Below, one piece after another: positions 36,021 to 47,000 of a stretch of 64,000 nt of DNA (within the stretch, counting starts at the first letter, position 1; each line of letters starts with the position of its first letter). The stretch lies in assembly GCA_028818695.1 (NCBI GenBank), contig JAPPNK010000015.1, positions 70,497 through 134,496 on the forward strand, read 5' to 3'. Source of the DNA: Candidatus Poribacteria bacterium (GTDB lineage: Bacteria; Poribacteria; WGA-4E; GCA-2687025). Position numbers and translations under genes: made by a program. The notes under the pieces were generated by a model, which worked only from the letters and a program-made list of their open reading frames with translations, had not been told where the DNA came from and searched no databases.

Positions 36021-37088
36021 ATGAAACAACCGCAAGTTGAAGAAATCGACGGGCTTTTACTGAACATCATGCAGGACGATTTCCCGCTTGCGGAGCGTCC
36101 ATTTTTACAGATGGCGGAGCAGACGGGCGTCTCGGAGCGGGAGGCGATTGATCGGGCGGAGGCGATGCATCGCAGCGGCATTGTGCGTCAGGTGAGCGCC
36201 ATTTTTGACACGCGCGCGCTAGGGTATAAGAGCAGCCTTGTCGCGTTTCATGTCCCCCCAGAGCGCGTCAATTCCGCCGCGCGCGTCATCAATCAGCACC
36301 CAGGCGTCAGCCACAATTACGAACGCAACCATGAGTACAATATCTGGTTCACCATTGCGACGCCGCCGGAGAAAGACCCCGAAGAGGATGTTGTCTATCT
36401 GGCGGAAGCGTGCGGCGGCGCCCCTGCTGTGCGGTACCGCATGCTGCCGACGCTGATCCTGTATAAGATCGGGGTGAAGTTGGACATGACGGGCAAGATG
36501 TCGGCGACGGTCAAGTCGAAAGACAAAGGGTTTCGACGGCCGATACAGGCGCAGAATCCTCGTCTCACCGAAAAAGAGAAGCGGTTTGTGCGCGAGATGC
36601 AGAAGCAGATTGAGTATGTGCCTGAACCGTTTGCGAAGCCGGCTGAAACGGCGGGGATAACGCAGCCGGAGCTGTTTGCGATGGCGGACGACATGAAAGA
36701 GCGCAAGATGCTTCGCCGGTTTGCGGCGATTTTGCGGCATCAAAAGGCGGGGTACAGATCGAACGCGATGGGGGTCTGGGCAGTTCCGCCGGAGGACGCC
36801 GACCGGTGCGGCGACATCATGTCCGAGTTTCGCAACATCAGCCACTGCTATTTGCGGCCGACCTATCCTGACTGGCCTTACAACCTGTTCTCGATGATTC
36901 ACGGGAAATCGAAGGAGGATTGCGAGACGATTGCGCGGGAGGTTCAGAAGAAGACGGGCATTGAGAACTACGCGATGCTGTACTCGACCCGCGAGTTCAA
37001 AAAAACCCGCGTGGAGTATTTCACGGAAGATTACGACGCTTGGGCGGCTCAGCAACGCGGCGACCGCGCCGCGTCCGCAGGCTCTTAG
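36021..37088 (+). CDS. ahbAB: Fused siroheme decarboxylase AhbA-AhbB
   Basis: 355 residues, two Lrp/AsnC-like halves. Half one (to about 165) has SHNYERNHEYNIWFT, half two (from about 180) has SHCYLRPTYPDWPYNLFSMIHGKS; these are the marks of the two subunits of siroheme decarboxylase, normally separate genes. It makes didecarboxysiroheme in the Ahb heme route or in heme d1 synthesis. Finding it between chdC and hemA is odd, since ChdC belongs to the coproporphyrin route. The ribosome site is GGAAGGAAAC. HemA follows after 12 nt. Confidence 0.9.
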   Translation: MKQPQVEEIDGLLLNIMQDDFPLAERPFLQMAEQTGVSEREAIDRAEAMHRSGIVRQVSAIFDTRALGYKSSLVAFHVPPERVNSAARVINQHPGVSHNYERNHEYNIWFTIATPPEKDPEEDVVYLAEACGGAPAVRYRMLPTLILYKIGVKLDMTGKMSATVKSKDKGFRRPIQAQNPRLTEKEKRFVREMQKQIEYVPEPFAKPAETAGITQPELFAMADDMKERKMLRRFAAILRHQKAGYRSNAMGVWAVPPEDADRCGDIMSEFRNISHCYLRPTYPDWPYNLFSMIHGKSKEDCETIAREVQKKTGIENYAMLYSTREFKKTRVEYFTEDYDAWAAQQRGDRAASAGS

Positions 37089-37100
37089 GGCGTAAGCCGC

Positions 37101-38339
37101 GTGCAGTGCTATTTTCGAGGCATCAATTATCGGACAGCCCCCGTGGAGGCGCGGGAGCGTTTTGCGTTGACTTCCGACGAAGCGGGGAAGGTCATGCGCG
37201 CCCTGCAGCGCGCCGGCGCGCCGGAGGCTTTGACGGTCTCCACATGCAACCGGTCCGAGTTTTATCTTGCGGGGCTGCCTATTCCGCAGCTGAAGCGGAT
37301 TCTTGATTCTGCGTTGAGCCAATTCAGCGGCGCGAATGTGAGCGCCTACTGGATGGAACTGGAGAATCGAGCGGCGGTGTCGCATCTGTTCCGCGTTGCG
37401 TCCGGCTTGGATTCAATGCTTCTGGGCGAAACCGAGGTGCTGGGTCAGGTGAAAGAGGCGTTTCAGCGGGCGCGGGAGATCGGCGCCGCAGGCATCTTCT
37501 TCAACGAGGTGTTCAACCGCGCGCTCCATGCGGCGAAGCGCGTCCGCTCCGAGACCGCTGTCGGCGTCGGCACGGTCTCCCTTGCTTCCATCGCGCGGGG
37601 GACGCTCCAGCGCGATCTGGGCGATCTGTCCGAGAAGCGCGTTTTGCTGATCGGAACGGGCGAGATTGGGGAGCAGGTTGCGCGTTGTTTCGTTTCGGGG
37701 GGCGCCGGTCGGTTGACGATACTGAGCCGGACGCTTGCCCGCGCGGAGCGTTTGGCGGCTGAAGTGGGCGGCGAGGCGGCAGACATTTCCCAAAAATGCG
37801 CGCTGTTTGCGGCATCGGACGGGATCGTGTGCGCCAGCGCGGCTCCCTACTACCTGGTTCGGCGGGGCGAAGCGGAAGCGTCGCTGCGTTCGCGCCCTGT
37901 GTCGATGGTCGATTTGAGCCATCCGCGCAACATCGACCCTGAGATACGCGAGATGGAGAATGTGCGACTCTACGCGATGGACGATCTGCGGGCGGAGATC
38001 GATCGGAACCTTGAGCGGCGGCGTCAAGAGCTGCCGGCGGCGGAGGCGATCGTTCAGCAGGAGACAGCGCAGTTGAGCCGCTGGCACGCCGCGCTGCCGT
38101 TGGCGGAAACGGTCAAGCAGCTGCGGAGTCGGCTTGAACAGGTGCGTCAGGCGGAGCTGGAGCGGGTTGCGGGTCGTTTGTCGGAGGCGGAGGCGCAGGC
38201 GGTGGATGAGGCGACGCGGCGCATCCTTCAGAAGCTGCTCCATGACCCGACGCTCGCGTTGAAGTCGTTTGACGCAAACGACCCTAGCCATGCGCATAAA
38301 ATCGCGCTGTTTCGACAGATTTTTGGGTTAAAAGAGTAA
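37101..38339 (+). CDS. hemA: Glutamyl-tRNA reductase
   Basis: 412 residues. First step of tetrapyrrole synthesis by the C5 route. It has the nucleophile Cys in VSTCNRSEFYL, GLDSMLLGETEVLGQVKEAF, the NADPH domain VLLIGTGEIGEQVA, and the C-terminal dimer helix ending FDANDPSHAHKIALFRQIFGL. Starts with GTG, 12 nt after ahbAB, so the two are cotranscribed. Confidence 0.95.
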   Translation: MQCYFRGINYRTAPVEARERFALTSDEAGKVMRALQRAGAPEALTVSTCNRSEFYLAGLPIPQLKRILDSALSQFSGANVSAYWMELENRAAVSHLFRVASGLDSMLLGETEVLGQVKEAFQRAREIGAAGIFFNEVFNRALHAAKRVRSETAVGVGTVSLASIARGTLQRDLGDLSEKRVLLIGTGEIGEQVARCFVSGGAGRLTILSRTLARAERLAAEVGGEAADISQKCALFAASDGIVCASAAPYYLVRRGEAEASLRSRPVSMVDLSHPRNIDPEIREMENVRLYAMDDLRAEIDRNLERRRQELPAAEAIVQQETAQLSRWHAALPLAETVKQLRSRLEQVRQAELERVAGRLSEAEAQAVDEATRRILQKLLHDPTLALKSFDANDPSHAHKIALFRQIFGLKE

Positions 38340-38455
38340 GCGCTTCTTTCTCCTCTTGTCCGCTCGGCGCATACAGGTCTTCATTCCCGCGCAGCGTCCC
38401 CGCTTCATCCCCGCCAATGCTGTCGCTTTTAGACGCTGCCAAACGGACGCGGCGA

Positions 38456-38484
38456 TTGATAATGGAGCGATATTTTGATAGACT
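38456..38484 (+). promoter_or_regulatory. Promoter of the PSD1-DUF1501 operon
   Basis: TTGATA (38456-38461), 17 bp, TAGACT (38479-38484), 39 nt before the start codon. The rest of the gap after hemA (38340-38455) shows nothing else. Confidence 0.5.
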
Positions 38485-38522
38485 AAACATGGCTCACATC
38501 GGCAGGAGCGGAGCTGCGGCGT

Positions 38523-41500
38523 ATGGGACAAATCGGTAGGCGCATCTTTGGAGCTGCGGTCATCGGGCTGCTGGGGGCGTCGCTTTTGGCGGCAGAATTA
38601 ACCCAGGAAGAAGCGGCGTATTTTGAAACGCATATACGTCCGGTTCTGGCGGAGCGTTGCCTCAGCTGCCATTCTGCCGAGGGCGGCTCGCTTGGCGGCG
38701 TTTCGCTCGACACGGCTGAAGGAGCCGCCGCGGTTCTCATACCTGGCAATCCAGACGAGAGCCGTCTGATACGCGCCCTCCGCCATGAGTCGGACATCCA
38801 CATGCCGCCAGGCGGAAAGCTGCCGGACGCGGCGATCGCGCGCTTTGAAGAGTGGGTCAAAATGGGCGCGCCCGACCCGCGCGGCGCAAGCGGACCTGCG
38901 CCGTTAAAGACGTTCAACCTGCAGGAGCGAGCGCAGTTCTGGTGTTTTCAGCCAAGACAAGACCCCGACCCGCCTATGACGCGCCGTCAGGATTGGGCGT
39001 CCAACGCCATTGACCAGTTCATACTGGCGAGGCTGGAGCGGGAGGGCTTGGAGCCGGCGCCTGAAGCGGACCGGCGGACGCTCATACGCCGCCTGTCTTT
39101 CGCGCTGACAGGGCTGCCGCCGACGCCCGAAGAGACGGCAGCCTTTTTAAACGACGCATCGCCCCGCGCCTACGAAACGCTTGTCGACAGGCTTTTAGCG
39201 TCGCCCCACTTCGGCGAGCGGTGGGCGCGCCACTGGATGGACCTTGCGCGGTACGCCGAATCGCGGGGACATGAAAGCGACGGCAGCATCGTGAACGCAT
39301 GGATGTACCGCGATTATCTCATTCGCGCGTTCAACGCCGATCTGCCGTATGATCGGCTGACGATGGAGCATCTGGCAGGCGATCTGCTGCCCGATCCGCG
39401 CCTTCATCCGACGGAGCGGTACAACGAATCGCCCATCGGAACGGCGTTTTACCATCTCGGCGACACGACGCACAGCCCGGTCGACATACGGCAAAACGAG
39501 GCGGAACGGCTTGACAATATGATCGATGTGGCGACGAAGACGTTTTTGAGTTTGACGGTCGCCTGCGCCCGCTGCCATGACCATAAATTCGACGCCGTTT
39601 CGACGAAGGATTACTACGCGCTTCACACAATTCTTGCGAGCTCGCGTTTTGCGAATCATGACCTGTATCCGGTTGAAGAGACGCGCGCTTGGGTTGAACA
39701 GCTGGACGCGGTTCGTCCGCGGCTGCGGGAGAGTTTTTTGAAGACGCGGACGGCGGAGGCGGAAGCGTTTGAGGCGTATCTGTCCGCGGCGGCGGAGGCG
39801 GTTTTGGCGGACGAATCGGCGCGCGCCGAGAGAGAAGCTCCCGCGGCGGAACCTGTCCTGTTCGCCGATTTTGAAAACGAGGCATGGGGCGCCGCCGGAT
39901 GGACGGCGCAGGGAGAGGCGTTCGGCGCCGGCCCGGCGCAAGGCAATCTAGAAGGGCAGGCGGGAGTCGGCGGTTTCCAAGGCAAGCGGTTTGCGAACAG
40001 CTTCCACGGCGGTCTAGAGGCGACGGGCGCGCTGCTGTCGCCGTCGTTTGTCATTGAGCATGATTTCGTCAACCTGCGCGTCGGCGGCGGCGCGTATGAG
40101 GAAGAGACGGGCGCGCTGTTAGTCGTTGGCGGGCGGGTTGTTCGGTCGTCGGTCGGCGCGGGGTCTGGCTCCCTGCGCATGACGACGTGGGACGTCTCGG
40201 CGCTCCGCGGTCAGACGGCGCATCTGGAGCTGGTCGACTGGCGCGGAGGCAAGGACGGGTATGTTCTGGTCGACCATATCGAAATGAGCGCGCGTCCAGC
40301 AGTCAACTATGAACTGGACGGCAACTTTATTGCTGAGTCCGCGAAGAAACGGGGCTTGGACGCGGAGCGTCTGGGCGGTCTGGCAAAGGCGTTTGCGCGG
40401 CTTTACCGTCTTCGGAACAGCGAGAAGCCGCCGAAGCGGACGGCGCATGAGCAGGCGCTGTATCCGTTGTTTGAGCGGGCGGCAGCCGCTTCAAAAGGCG
40501 AACAGAAGAGCGCGCCCCGCCCGTCTGACGCCGCCGGCGAACCGATACTGCTCGCCGATTTCAGGACGGGCGGCTGGGAAGGCTGGTATGCGTCCGGAGA
40601 GGCGTTTGGCGGCAAGCCGTCGACGCAGGGCGGCTTTGCAATGCGTTCAGACGGGACGGTCGACAGGTTTACTGGAGCCGGGTTGATGAGCGCTCGTTCG
40701 TCTCGTCTGCCGGGGGCGGTCCGCTCGCCGACGTTTGTCGTTGAGCGCGACTTCATCAGCGTTGAGGCGATGGGGCGCGGGGCGCAGCTGCGCGTCATTC
40801 TCAACAACTTCCAGCTCATACGCGACCCTCTGTACGGGCAGCTGGACTTTAGAAAATTGAACGCGAACCGACCTGAATGGCGCCGTTTCGACATGAGCAG
40901 ATGGAAGGGGCAGCGGGCGTATGTGGAGATTCTGCATAACGCCGGCGAGGCGCATTTTGTGAATGTCGGTCGGGTTGTCGCGCATGACGGCGGATGGCTC
41001 CCTCCCGCTTTCCGTTTTGACGGAGGCGCGGCAGAGGCGTTGTCTGCATGGGCTGAAGGGCGCATCGGGGCGGAGGAGTTGGGCGTTTTGAACGCGCTGC
41101 TGGAAAACGGCTTTTTAGGGCGCGGCGCGGGAGAGGACGGCGAGGCGTATGGACGTCTAGAGAGGCAGATCCCGCTCGCGCTCGGGGCTGCTTCCTCCTA
41201 CGGTCTGCGGAGCCGACTGCAGGCGCCGGGCATGGAGGACGGAAACGGACTGAACGGACGAACGCATGTGCGCGGGCGGTACGATCTGCTGGGCGAGCCT
41301 GTTGAACGGCGCTTTCTGGAGGCGCTGCAGGAGATGGAGAGGCTTGCGCCAAACGACAAGCCGAGCCGAAGCGGACGCTTGGAGTGGGCGCGCGCCGTGG
41401 CGAACCCCGACAACCCGCTCACAGCGCGCTCCATGACAAACCGCGTCTGGAGCCATCTGTTCGGGAGAGGCATCGTCGCGACGGTCGACAATTTCGGCCT

Positions 41501-42254
41501 TCTGGGCGAGCGTCCGACGCATCCTGAACTGCTTGATTATCTTGCGTCCCGCTTTGTGGAGGACGGCTGGTCTGTTAAAAAGCTGATACGACGGATCGTT
41601 CTATCGAGCGCCTACCGCATGTCGAGCGTCCGTTCCGCCCGCGCGGTTGAGATCGATCCTGAGAATCGACTGCTGCAGAGCATGCGGGTTCGCCGTTTGG
41701 AAGGCGAAGCGGCGCGGGACGCTGTTTTGGCGGCGTCGGGGCGTTTAGACCGAACGCTCTACGGCAAGAGCGTTCCCGTCCACCTGACCCGTTTTATGAA
41801 CGGCAAGGGGCGTCCGCCGGGCGGCAGCGGGCCGCTGGATGGAAACGGACGGCGAAGCTTGTATATTGCGGTTCGGGGCAACTTTTTGCCGTCGATGCTG
41901 GTCGCGTTCGATTACCCGACGCCGTTTTCGACGTTCGGGCGGCGGAACGTGACGAATGTGCCGGCGCAGTCGTTGACTTTCATGAACGATCCGTTTGTGC
42001 TTGGTCAGGCGGCGCATTGGGGCAATGAGGCGTTGAAGCAGACGCTTGGCGCAGAGGAGCGCGTCGTCTGGATGTATGAGCGGGCGTTTGCGCGTCCTCC
42101 GAGCGAGGGGGAGCTGGAGGCGGCTCTGTCGTTTTTGCGGCGGCAGGCGGCGGCGCGCGGCTTAGAGGCGGGCGCTCCGTTTGAAGACGCGCGCGTGTGG
42201 GCGGATTTGGCGCATGCGCTGTTCAACTCAAAAGAATTCATCTATATTTTTTAA
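38523..42254 (+). CDS. PSCyt1-DUF1549-DUF1553 cytochrome-like protein
   Basis: 1243 residues. A signal sequence is followed by a planctomycete-type cytochrome c domain with the heme motif CLSCH (46-50) and the distal Met in HMPPGGKLP. Next comes DUF1549 (NAIDQFILARLEREGLEP, HWMDLARYAES, TVACARCHDHKFD), and at the C-terminus DUF1553 (NRVWSHLFGRGIV, FGLLGERPTHPELLDYLA, VPAQSLTFMNDPFV). Two beta domains of about 140 residues (VLFADFENEAWG and ILLADFRTGGWEG) are inserted between the two DUFs and may bind sugar. Such proteins pair with DUF1501 partners, as here, and are thought to act on polysaccharides outside the cytoplasm. First of five genes. Confidence 0.92.
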   Translation: MGQIGRRIFGAAVIGLLGASLLAAELTQEEAAYFETHIRPVLAERCLSCHSAEGGSLGGVSLDTAEGAAAVLIPGNPDESRLIRALRHESDIHMPPGGKLPDAAIARFEEWVKMGAPDPRGASGPAPLKTFNLQERAQFWCFQPRQDPDPPMTRRQDWASNAIDQFILARLEREGLEPAPEADRRTLIRRLSFALTGLPPTPEETAAFLNDASPRAYETLVDRLLASPHFGERWARHWMDLARYAESRGHESDGSIVNAWMYRDYLIRAFNADLPYDRLTMEHLAGDLLPDPRLHPTERYNESPIGTAFYHLGDTTHSPVDIRQNEAERLDNMIDVATKTFLSLTVACARCHDHKFDAVSTKDYYALHTILASSRFANHDLYPVEETRAWVEQLDAVRPRLRESFLKTRTAEAEAFEAYLSAAAEAVLADESARAEREAPAAEPVLFADFENEAWGAAGWTAQGEAFGAGPAQGNLEGQAGVGGFQGKRFANSFHGGLEATGALLSPSFVIEHDFVNLRVGGGAYEEETGALLVVGGRVVRSSVGAGSGSLRMTTWDVSALRGQTAHLELVDWRGGKDGYVLVDHIEMSARPAVNYELDGNFIAESAKKRGLDAERLGGLAKAFARLYRLRNSEKPPKRTAHEQALYPLFERAAAASKGEQKSAPRPSDAAGEPILLADFRTGGWEGWYASGEAFGGKPSTQGGFAMRSDGTVDRFTGAGLMSARSSRLPGAVRSPTFVVERDFISVEAMGRGAQLRVILNNFQLIRDPLYGQLDFRKLNANRPEWRRFDMSRWKGQRAYVEILHNAGEAHFVNVGRVVAHDGGWLPPAFRFDGGAAEALSAWAEGRIGAEELGVLNALLENGFLGRGAGEDGEAYGRLERQIPLALGAASSYGLRSRLQAPGMEDGNGLNGRTHVRGRYDLLGEPVERRFLEALQEMERLAPNDKPSRSGRLEWARAVANPDNPLTARSMTNRVWSHLFGRGIVATVDNFGLLGERPTHPELLDYLASRFVEDGWSVKKLIRRIVLSSAYRMSSVRSARAVEIDPENRLLQSMRVRRLEGEAARDAVLAASGRLDRTLYGKSVPVHLTRFMNGKGRPPGGSGPLDGNGRRSLYIAVRGNFLPSMLVAFDYPTPFSTFGRRNVTNVPAQSLTFMNDPFVLGQAAHWGNEALKQTLGAEERVVWMYERAFARPPSEGELEAALSFLRRQAAARGLEAGAPFEDARVWADLAHALFNSKEFIYIF

Positions 42255-42276
42255 AACAGAGAGGGCGGAGGCGCAT

Positions 42277-43710
42277 ATGAACTCAACGCGAACGTTCTGC
42301 AGTGGACCGACGCGCAAGATGACGCGGCGCGAGATGTTGACGCGATGCTCAACCGGCTTCGGCGCGCTGGCGCTGCTCGGATTGACAGGCTCTTTCCGCT
42401 CCGAGGACGCCGCTGCAAACATTCTACAGAACAGCCAGCCGCATTTTGAGCCGAAGGCGAAGAGCGTCATCTTTCTGTATATGGACGGCGGACCGTCGCA
42501 GGTGGACACCTTCGATCCGAAGCCGCGCCTGCGCGAAGAGAACGGAAAGCCGTTCGGCCTCTCCGTCGAGCCGACGCAGTTCAACAGCGTCGGCGGCTCT
42601 CTTGGCAGCCCGTGGGAGTTCAAAAAATACGGGGAAAGCGGCATCCCTGTGAGCGGTCTGTTTCCGCATATCGGCTCCTGCGCCGACGACATCGCCGTCA
42701 TCCGCTCCATGTATTCGGAGTTTTCGGAGCATACGAACGGCATCTACTTTCTCCACACGGGGCATGGGCTTCAGGGGCGGCCGAGCATAGGGGCATGGGT
42801 TACATACGGCCTCGGCAGCGAGAACGAGAACCTGCCAGGCTTTGTCGTCTTGGACGGCGGGATGATTCCGCCCGGCGGGCTGGATGTCTTCACAAACGGC
42901 TTTCTTCCTGCGACGTATCAAGGTTCCATCTTCCACACGGGCGACCAGCCGATTGCAAATGTGATTCCGCCCGGTGAGAGCGCCGAAATTCAACAAAACA
43001 AGCGCGATCTCGTGAAGCGCATGGACGACGGGCTATTGAATCGGCTTGGACATGCGGAGGAGGTGGAAGCGGCGATCGCCAATTACGAGCTGGCGTTCCG
43101 CATGCAGTCGGCGGTTCCTGAGCTGGCTGACTTGAGCGGCGAAACGGCGGCGACGAAGCGTCTCTACGGGTTCGAGGCGGAGTATGCGCATACGCGCAGC
43201 TACGCCGCGCAGTGCCTTCTGGCGCGCCGCCTTGTAGAGCGGGGGACGCGGTTCATCGAATTGACCTGCCCAAAGACGGAGGCGAACCGATGGGATCAGC
43301 ACAGCGGGCTGACAAAGGGGCATGCGCAGAACGCGCTGGCGATTGACCAGCCGATCGCGGGGCTGCTGAAAGATTTGAAATCGCGCGGGTTGCTGGACGA
43401 AACGCTCGTTGTCTGGGCGGGCGAATTTGGACGCACGCCGTTTTCGCAGGGAAACGACGGGCGCGACCATAACCCGTGGGGCTTCTCCATCTGGATGGCG
43501 GGCGCGGGAATCAAGGGGGGAACGGTCTACGGCGCGACGGACGAATACGGCTATAAAGCGGTCGAAAACCGCGTCTCGGTCCATGACCTCCACGCGACGA
43601 TACTGCGGCTGCTCGGAATTGACCATGAACGATTGACCTACCGGTTCAGCGGACGCGACATACGGCTGACCGATGTGTACGGAAACATAATTGAAGGAGT
43701 ATTGACATGA
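42277..43710 (+). CDS. DUF1501 (sulfatase-like) protein
   Basis: 477 residues. N-terminal Tat-like signal MTRREMLTRCSTGFGALALLGLTG. The body shows FLYMDGGPSQVDTFDPKP, HIGSCADDIAVIRSMYSE, GRPSIGAWVTYGLGSE, LVVWAGEFGRTPFSQG and GRDHNPWGFSIWMAG, classic of DUF1501, a distant alkaline-phosphatase or sulfatase relative always found beside DUF1549/DUF1553 proteins. GGAGG precedes the start, 22 nt after the upstream gene; it overlaps the next gene by ATGA. Confidence 0.93.
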   Translation: MNSTRTFCSGPTRKMTRREMLTRCSTGFGALALLGLTGSFRSEDAAANILQNSQPHFEPKAKSVIFLYMDGGPSQVDTFDPKPRLREENGKPFGLSVEPTQFNSVGGSLGSPWEFKKYGESGIPVSGLFPHIGSCADDIAVIRSMYSEFSEHTNGIYFLHTGHGLQGRPSIGAWVTYGLGSENENLPGFVVLDGGMIPPGGLDVFTNGFLPATYQGSIFHTGDQPIANVIPPGESAEIQQNKRDLVKRMDDGLLNRLGHAEEVEAAIANYELAFRMQSAVPELADLSGETAATKRLYGFEAEYAHTRSYAAQCLLARRLVERGTRFIELTCPKTEANRWDQHSGLTKGHAQNALAIDQPIAGLLKDLKSRGLLDETLVVWAGEFGRTPFSQGNDGRDHNPWGFSIWMAGAGIKGGTVYGATDEYGYKAVENRVSVHDLHATILRLLGIDHERLTYRFSGRDIRLTDVYGNIIEGVLT

Positions 43711-44093
43711 CGCTGAAGGTTCCGCCGGTGATCTACCATTTCACGCTTGCGAGCTATTTTGACATGACCGATCCGTCGGAGGATTACTACCCTGTGTACT
43801 ATGAGGAGGAAGGTTTTATCCACAGCACGGCGGAGCCTGAATGGGTGGAGCGCATGGCGAACAAGATACTGGGCGAATGCAGGGACGGAGCGTATCTGCT
43901 GGAGATTGAGACGGCAAAGATCAAGCCGAAGACGATCATGGAGCAGGCGAAGAACGGGCATTGGTTTCCGCACATCTTCGGCGGTTTGAACAGGGACGCA
44001 ATACTGCGGAAGACGACGCTGGAACGCGGCGCGGACGGCTTGTATATGTTTCCGTCCGAGTGGCTTGAGGAATCTGAAGAGGAGAGCGCGTGA
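43707..44093 (+). CDS. DUF952-family protein
   Basis: 128 residues. VIYHFTLASYF, EEEGFIHSTAEPEWVERMAN, LLEIETAKIKPKTIME and FPHIFGGLNRDAI match DUF952, a family distantly like ADP-ribosyl/glycosyl hydrolase-type folds and of unknown role. No signal peptide. Tightly coupled: overlaps the DUF1501 gene (ATGA) and the next start (TGATG). Confidence 0.88.
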   Translation: MTLKVPPVIYHFTLASYFDMTDPSEDYYPVYYEEEGFIHSTAEPEWVERMANKILGECRDGAYLLEIETAKIKPKTIMEQAKNGHWFPHIFGGLNRDAILRKTTLERGADGLYMFPSEWLEESEEESA

Positions 44094-47000
44094 TGGACGC
44101 CGAGATCGGTTACGCGGAGTCGGTTTTTGATTTCACGGCGGCGTTTGAGGGCGCGTCTGTGGAGAACTCGCCGTCGGCTGAGGCGTCCATGGCTGAAACG
44201 AGCGGCGGCGAGACGACGCCCGGCATTTTTCTACATCCGCCGCGGGAGGGGGACGCGCGCGTCGAGTTTCAGGCGGAGTTCCCGACGCTGGCGAGCGGAG
44301 AGAGGCTGTATCTCGTCTTCGCGCTCGGCTTGCGGGACGGGGTTAAATTCGATGAGCCGGACATTCATGTGGACGGGGTCCTGTGCGGCGTTGAGCTGAA
44401 CGGCGTCCGCTTTTTTGAGGCGGTTGTCGACCAGATTGGCTGGCGCACCTTTATATTGGACGTCGGCGCCTTCACAGGCGAGACGGTCTCCGTCGCATTC
44501 ATGACAAACGCGCTGGACAATTCCAACTACGACTGGCTGCTGTGGGGCAATCCGCGGCTTTACCGGGTATGGGGCGCCGGCGGCAAGTCTCGGCCGCTGC
44601 GTTTCACGGGCGGGCTGTCGATTGCGCGGACGGTTGATCAGCGGCTCTGCGCCCAGCGGTTTCGATATGACAGGTCGGTCGAAGCGGAGGAGGCGGTTCA
44701 GGGCGCGCTGGAAGGTTTTAAAAAGCTGCCGGCGGAGCGGACAGGGGTTTACGCCTTCACGCCGAAGGTGTCGATACGCAGTTTGGCGTCCAGCTCGGAC
44801 CTTCTTTTTTCAGGTAAAAATTACGACATGCGCTGCGTCATTGAGAACGCGCGCGAGGCGGCTGTCGAGGATTTCCACCAAATACAGATCGGAATCAGCG
44901 GCGCCGCTATACGCCGAGGGCGCGCCGACCAGAAGACGGCGGGGCTTCAGGCGGGAGAAACATCGGTCGTCTCCTGGCAGATGCGCCCCATCAACCGCCG
45001 CAACTCGGTCGATGTCGCCGCGGCCGTCAAGTGCCAGTCGAAGCGTTTCATCGGGGAAGAGAGCGAGGCGTCCGCCGATGTGCGCTTCCTTCGGTCGATG
45101 CCGTCCATGCCGGGGCGCATATCGTCCGAAACGCGCAGCATTGTTCACCACGATTATGCGCTGATGGAGAGCGGGAGTTTTCGTCTCGCGTTCATTCGGG
45201 AGCGCGGCGCTTTTGAGTATATCGCTCTATTTGCCGAGAAAGCGGGCAGTTTGACGATGGCCGCCGCCAGCCGTCCGTTTTCGCGCGCCGTTTATCTGGG
45301 TTCCGACGGACAGGAGCGGTCGATTCGGTTTGCGCCTGCGGATGTGTCGATGGGCGGCTCCAGCTCAGGCGAGGCGTCGCTGCATTTCGCCGACGCGCAG
45401 ACGGACGACGAGGGGGTTGAATGGCGTTATGAGGCGTCGTTCACGATGGAGCCTATGACGAACCGGGCGCAGGCAGAGTATGCGCTTTACTCAAGCGAGC
45501 CGCGCGGGCTGCTTCACTTTGCAGGTCCGACGCTCCGCGCCGGCGATGGCGGCCCGAGCGGCAAAAAAGAGTTCGCGCTGTTCCCTGGGCTTGAGATGCT
45601 GGAAGGTTCCGAGACGAGTTCCAGCCCCAGAGACGCCGCTCCGCCCATCTGCGACCGTCTCGCCCCGCACCCGTATAAGATCACCGCGCCGTTGATGGCG
45701 GCGCAGCGGGCGGGCGTGACGACAGGCTTGCTGTGGAACCCGTTGGAGGAGTGGAACGCGGAAGGGGAGCGCGGTTTGAGCGCCTGTTTTTCGTCGCCGA
45801 ATCTGCTGGACGGGCAGGACAACCATCTGATGAGTCTCTTTTTGCCGACGATACCGGACTATACGGCGGAGAATCGGTTGAAGGCGGAGACGCCGTTTCA
45901 GATCGACAGCCGGGGGGTTCGTCTGCGGGCGCAGCTGTTTGCGTTGACGCATGGGACGATCTTCGACGCGCCGGCTCTCTGGACGGAGGCGTACGGTTTT
46001 CCAGAGCCGCTGTATCCCGAACGGACGGATGAGGAATCGCTTCTTCTGTCCCGTTACGGCTTTATGGAGACGACATGGGACGAGTCGACCGGGAAGTCGC
46101 GCCACTGCGTCGATTGGGAGCCGCGCAACGCCCCCGGTTTTGCGACGCTGCTCTGGTACGATTATCTGGCGACGAACGACGCGGCGGTGCGGCAGCGCAT
46201 TGACCATATCGCCCGCAGCGCGATGGAGGAGTCGGGGCCGGAGGGGCTGGCGTCGCCGGCGAATTGCCACATCATGCGCTGGGAGTTTCCGTTCTACTAC
46301 GGGCATGTGGAAGCGGGAATCGAGGGCGCGCGGCGGCAGGCGGAGGCGGTCATGCGCTCTCAAAAGAAGGACGGCGGCTGGAGCTTTGAGCCGTCGGACG
46401 ATCGGCAGGCGTCGCTCGGAAAAGCGGGCGAGTCGGTTCTTGGGACATGCGCGCGCAACGCGCTGCTTCTGTTGAAGTTTGCGCGCGTGACGGGGGACGA
46501 CGAGACGGGGTCGGCGGGCTTGCGCGCGCTTCGGTTTATGGAGCAGTTTGCCGTGCCGCGCGGCGCGCAGGGCTGGGAATGCCCGCTCCATGCGCCGGAT
46601 ATTCTGGCGGCGGCGCATGCCGTCGGAGCGTATATGGAGGCGCATCAGCTGACCGGCGACCGCGCCCATATAGAACGCGCCGAGTATTGGGCGAAGACGG
46701 GCTTGCCGTTTCTTTACTTCTGGAATCTCCCGGATCGGCCGGGCATGCGCTACGCCTCCATACCGATCTTCGGCGCGACGTTCCATACGCATTCCTGGTT
46801 CGGCGTGCCTGTTCAGTGGAACGGCTTGGTGTACGCCTACTACGCGCAGCGGCTGTCCGGTTTCAGCGAGTTTCCTTGGAAAACGATCGCGGAGGGCGTC
46901 ACGGCGAGCGCGCTGCATCAGCAGTGGGAAGAGGGGGAGCTGAAAGGGTCGTACCCCGACGGATTTTACGATTACTGTTTGGACAGGCGGGGACCGCACT

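Noticed and set aside
36219-37385. 388-residue minus-strand ORF
   Set aside because: Lies opposite ahbAB and hemA, whose conserved motifs prove the plus strand codes.
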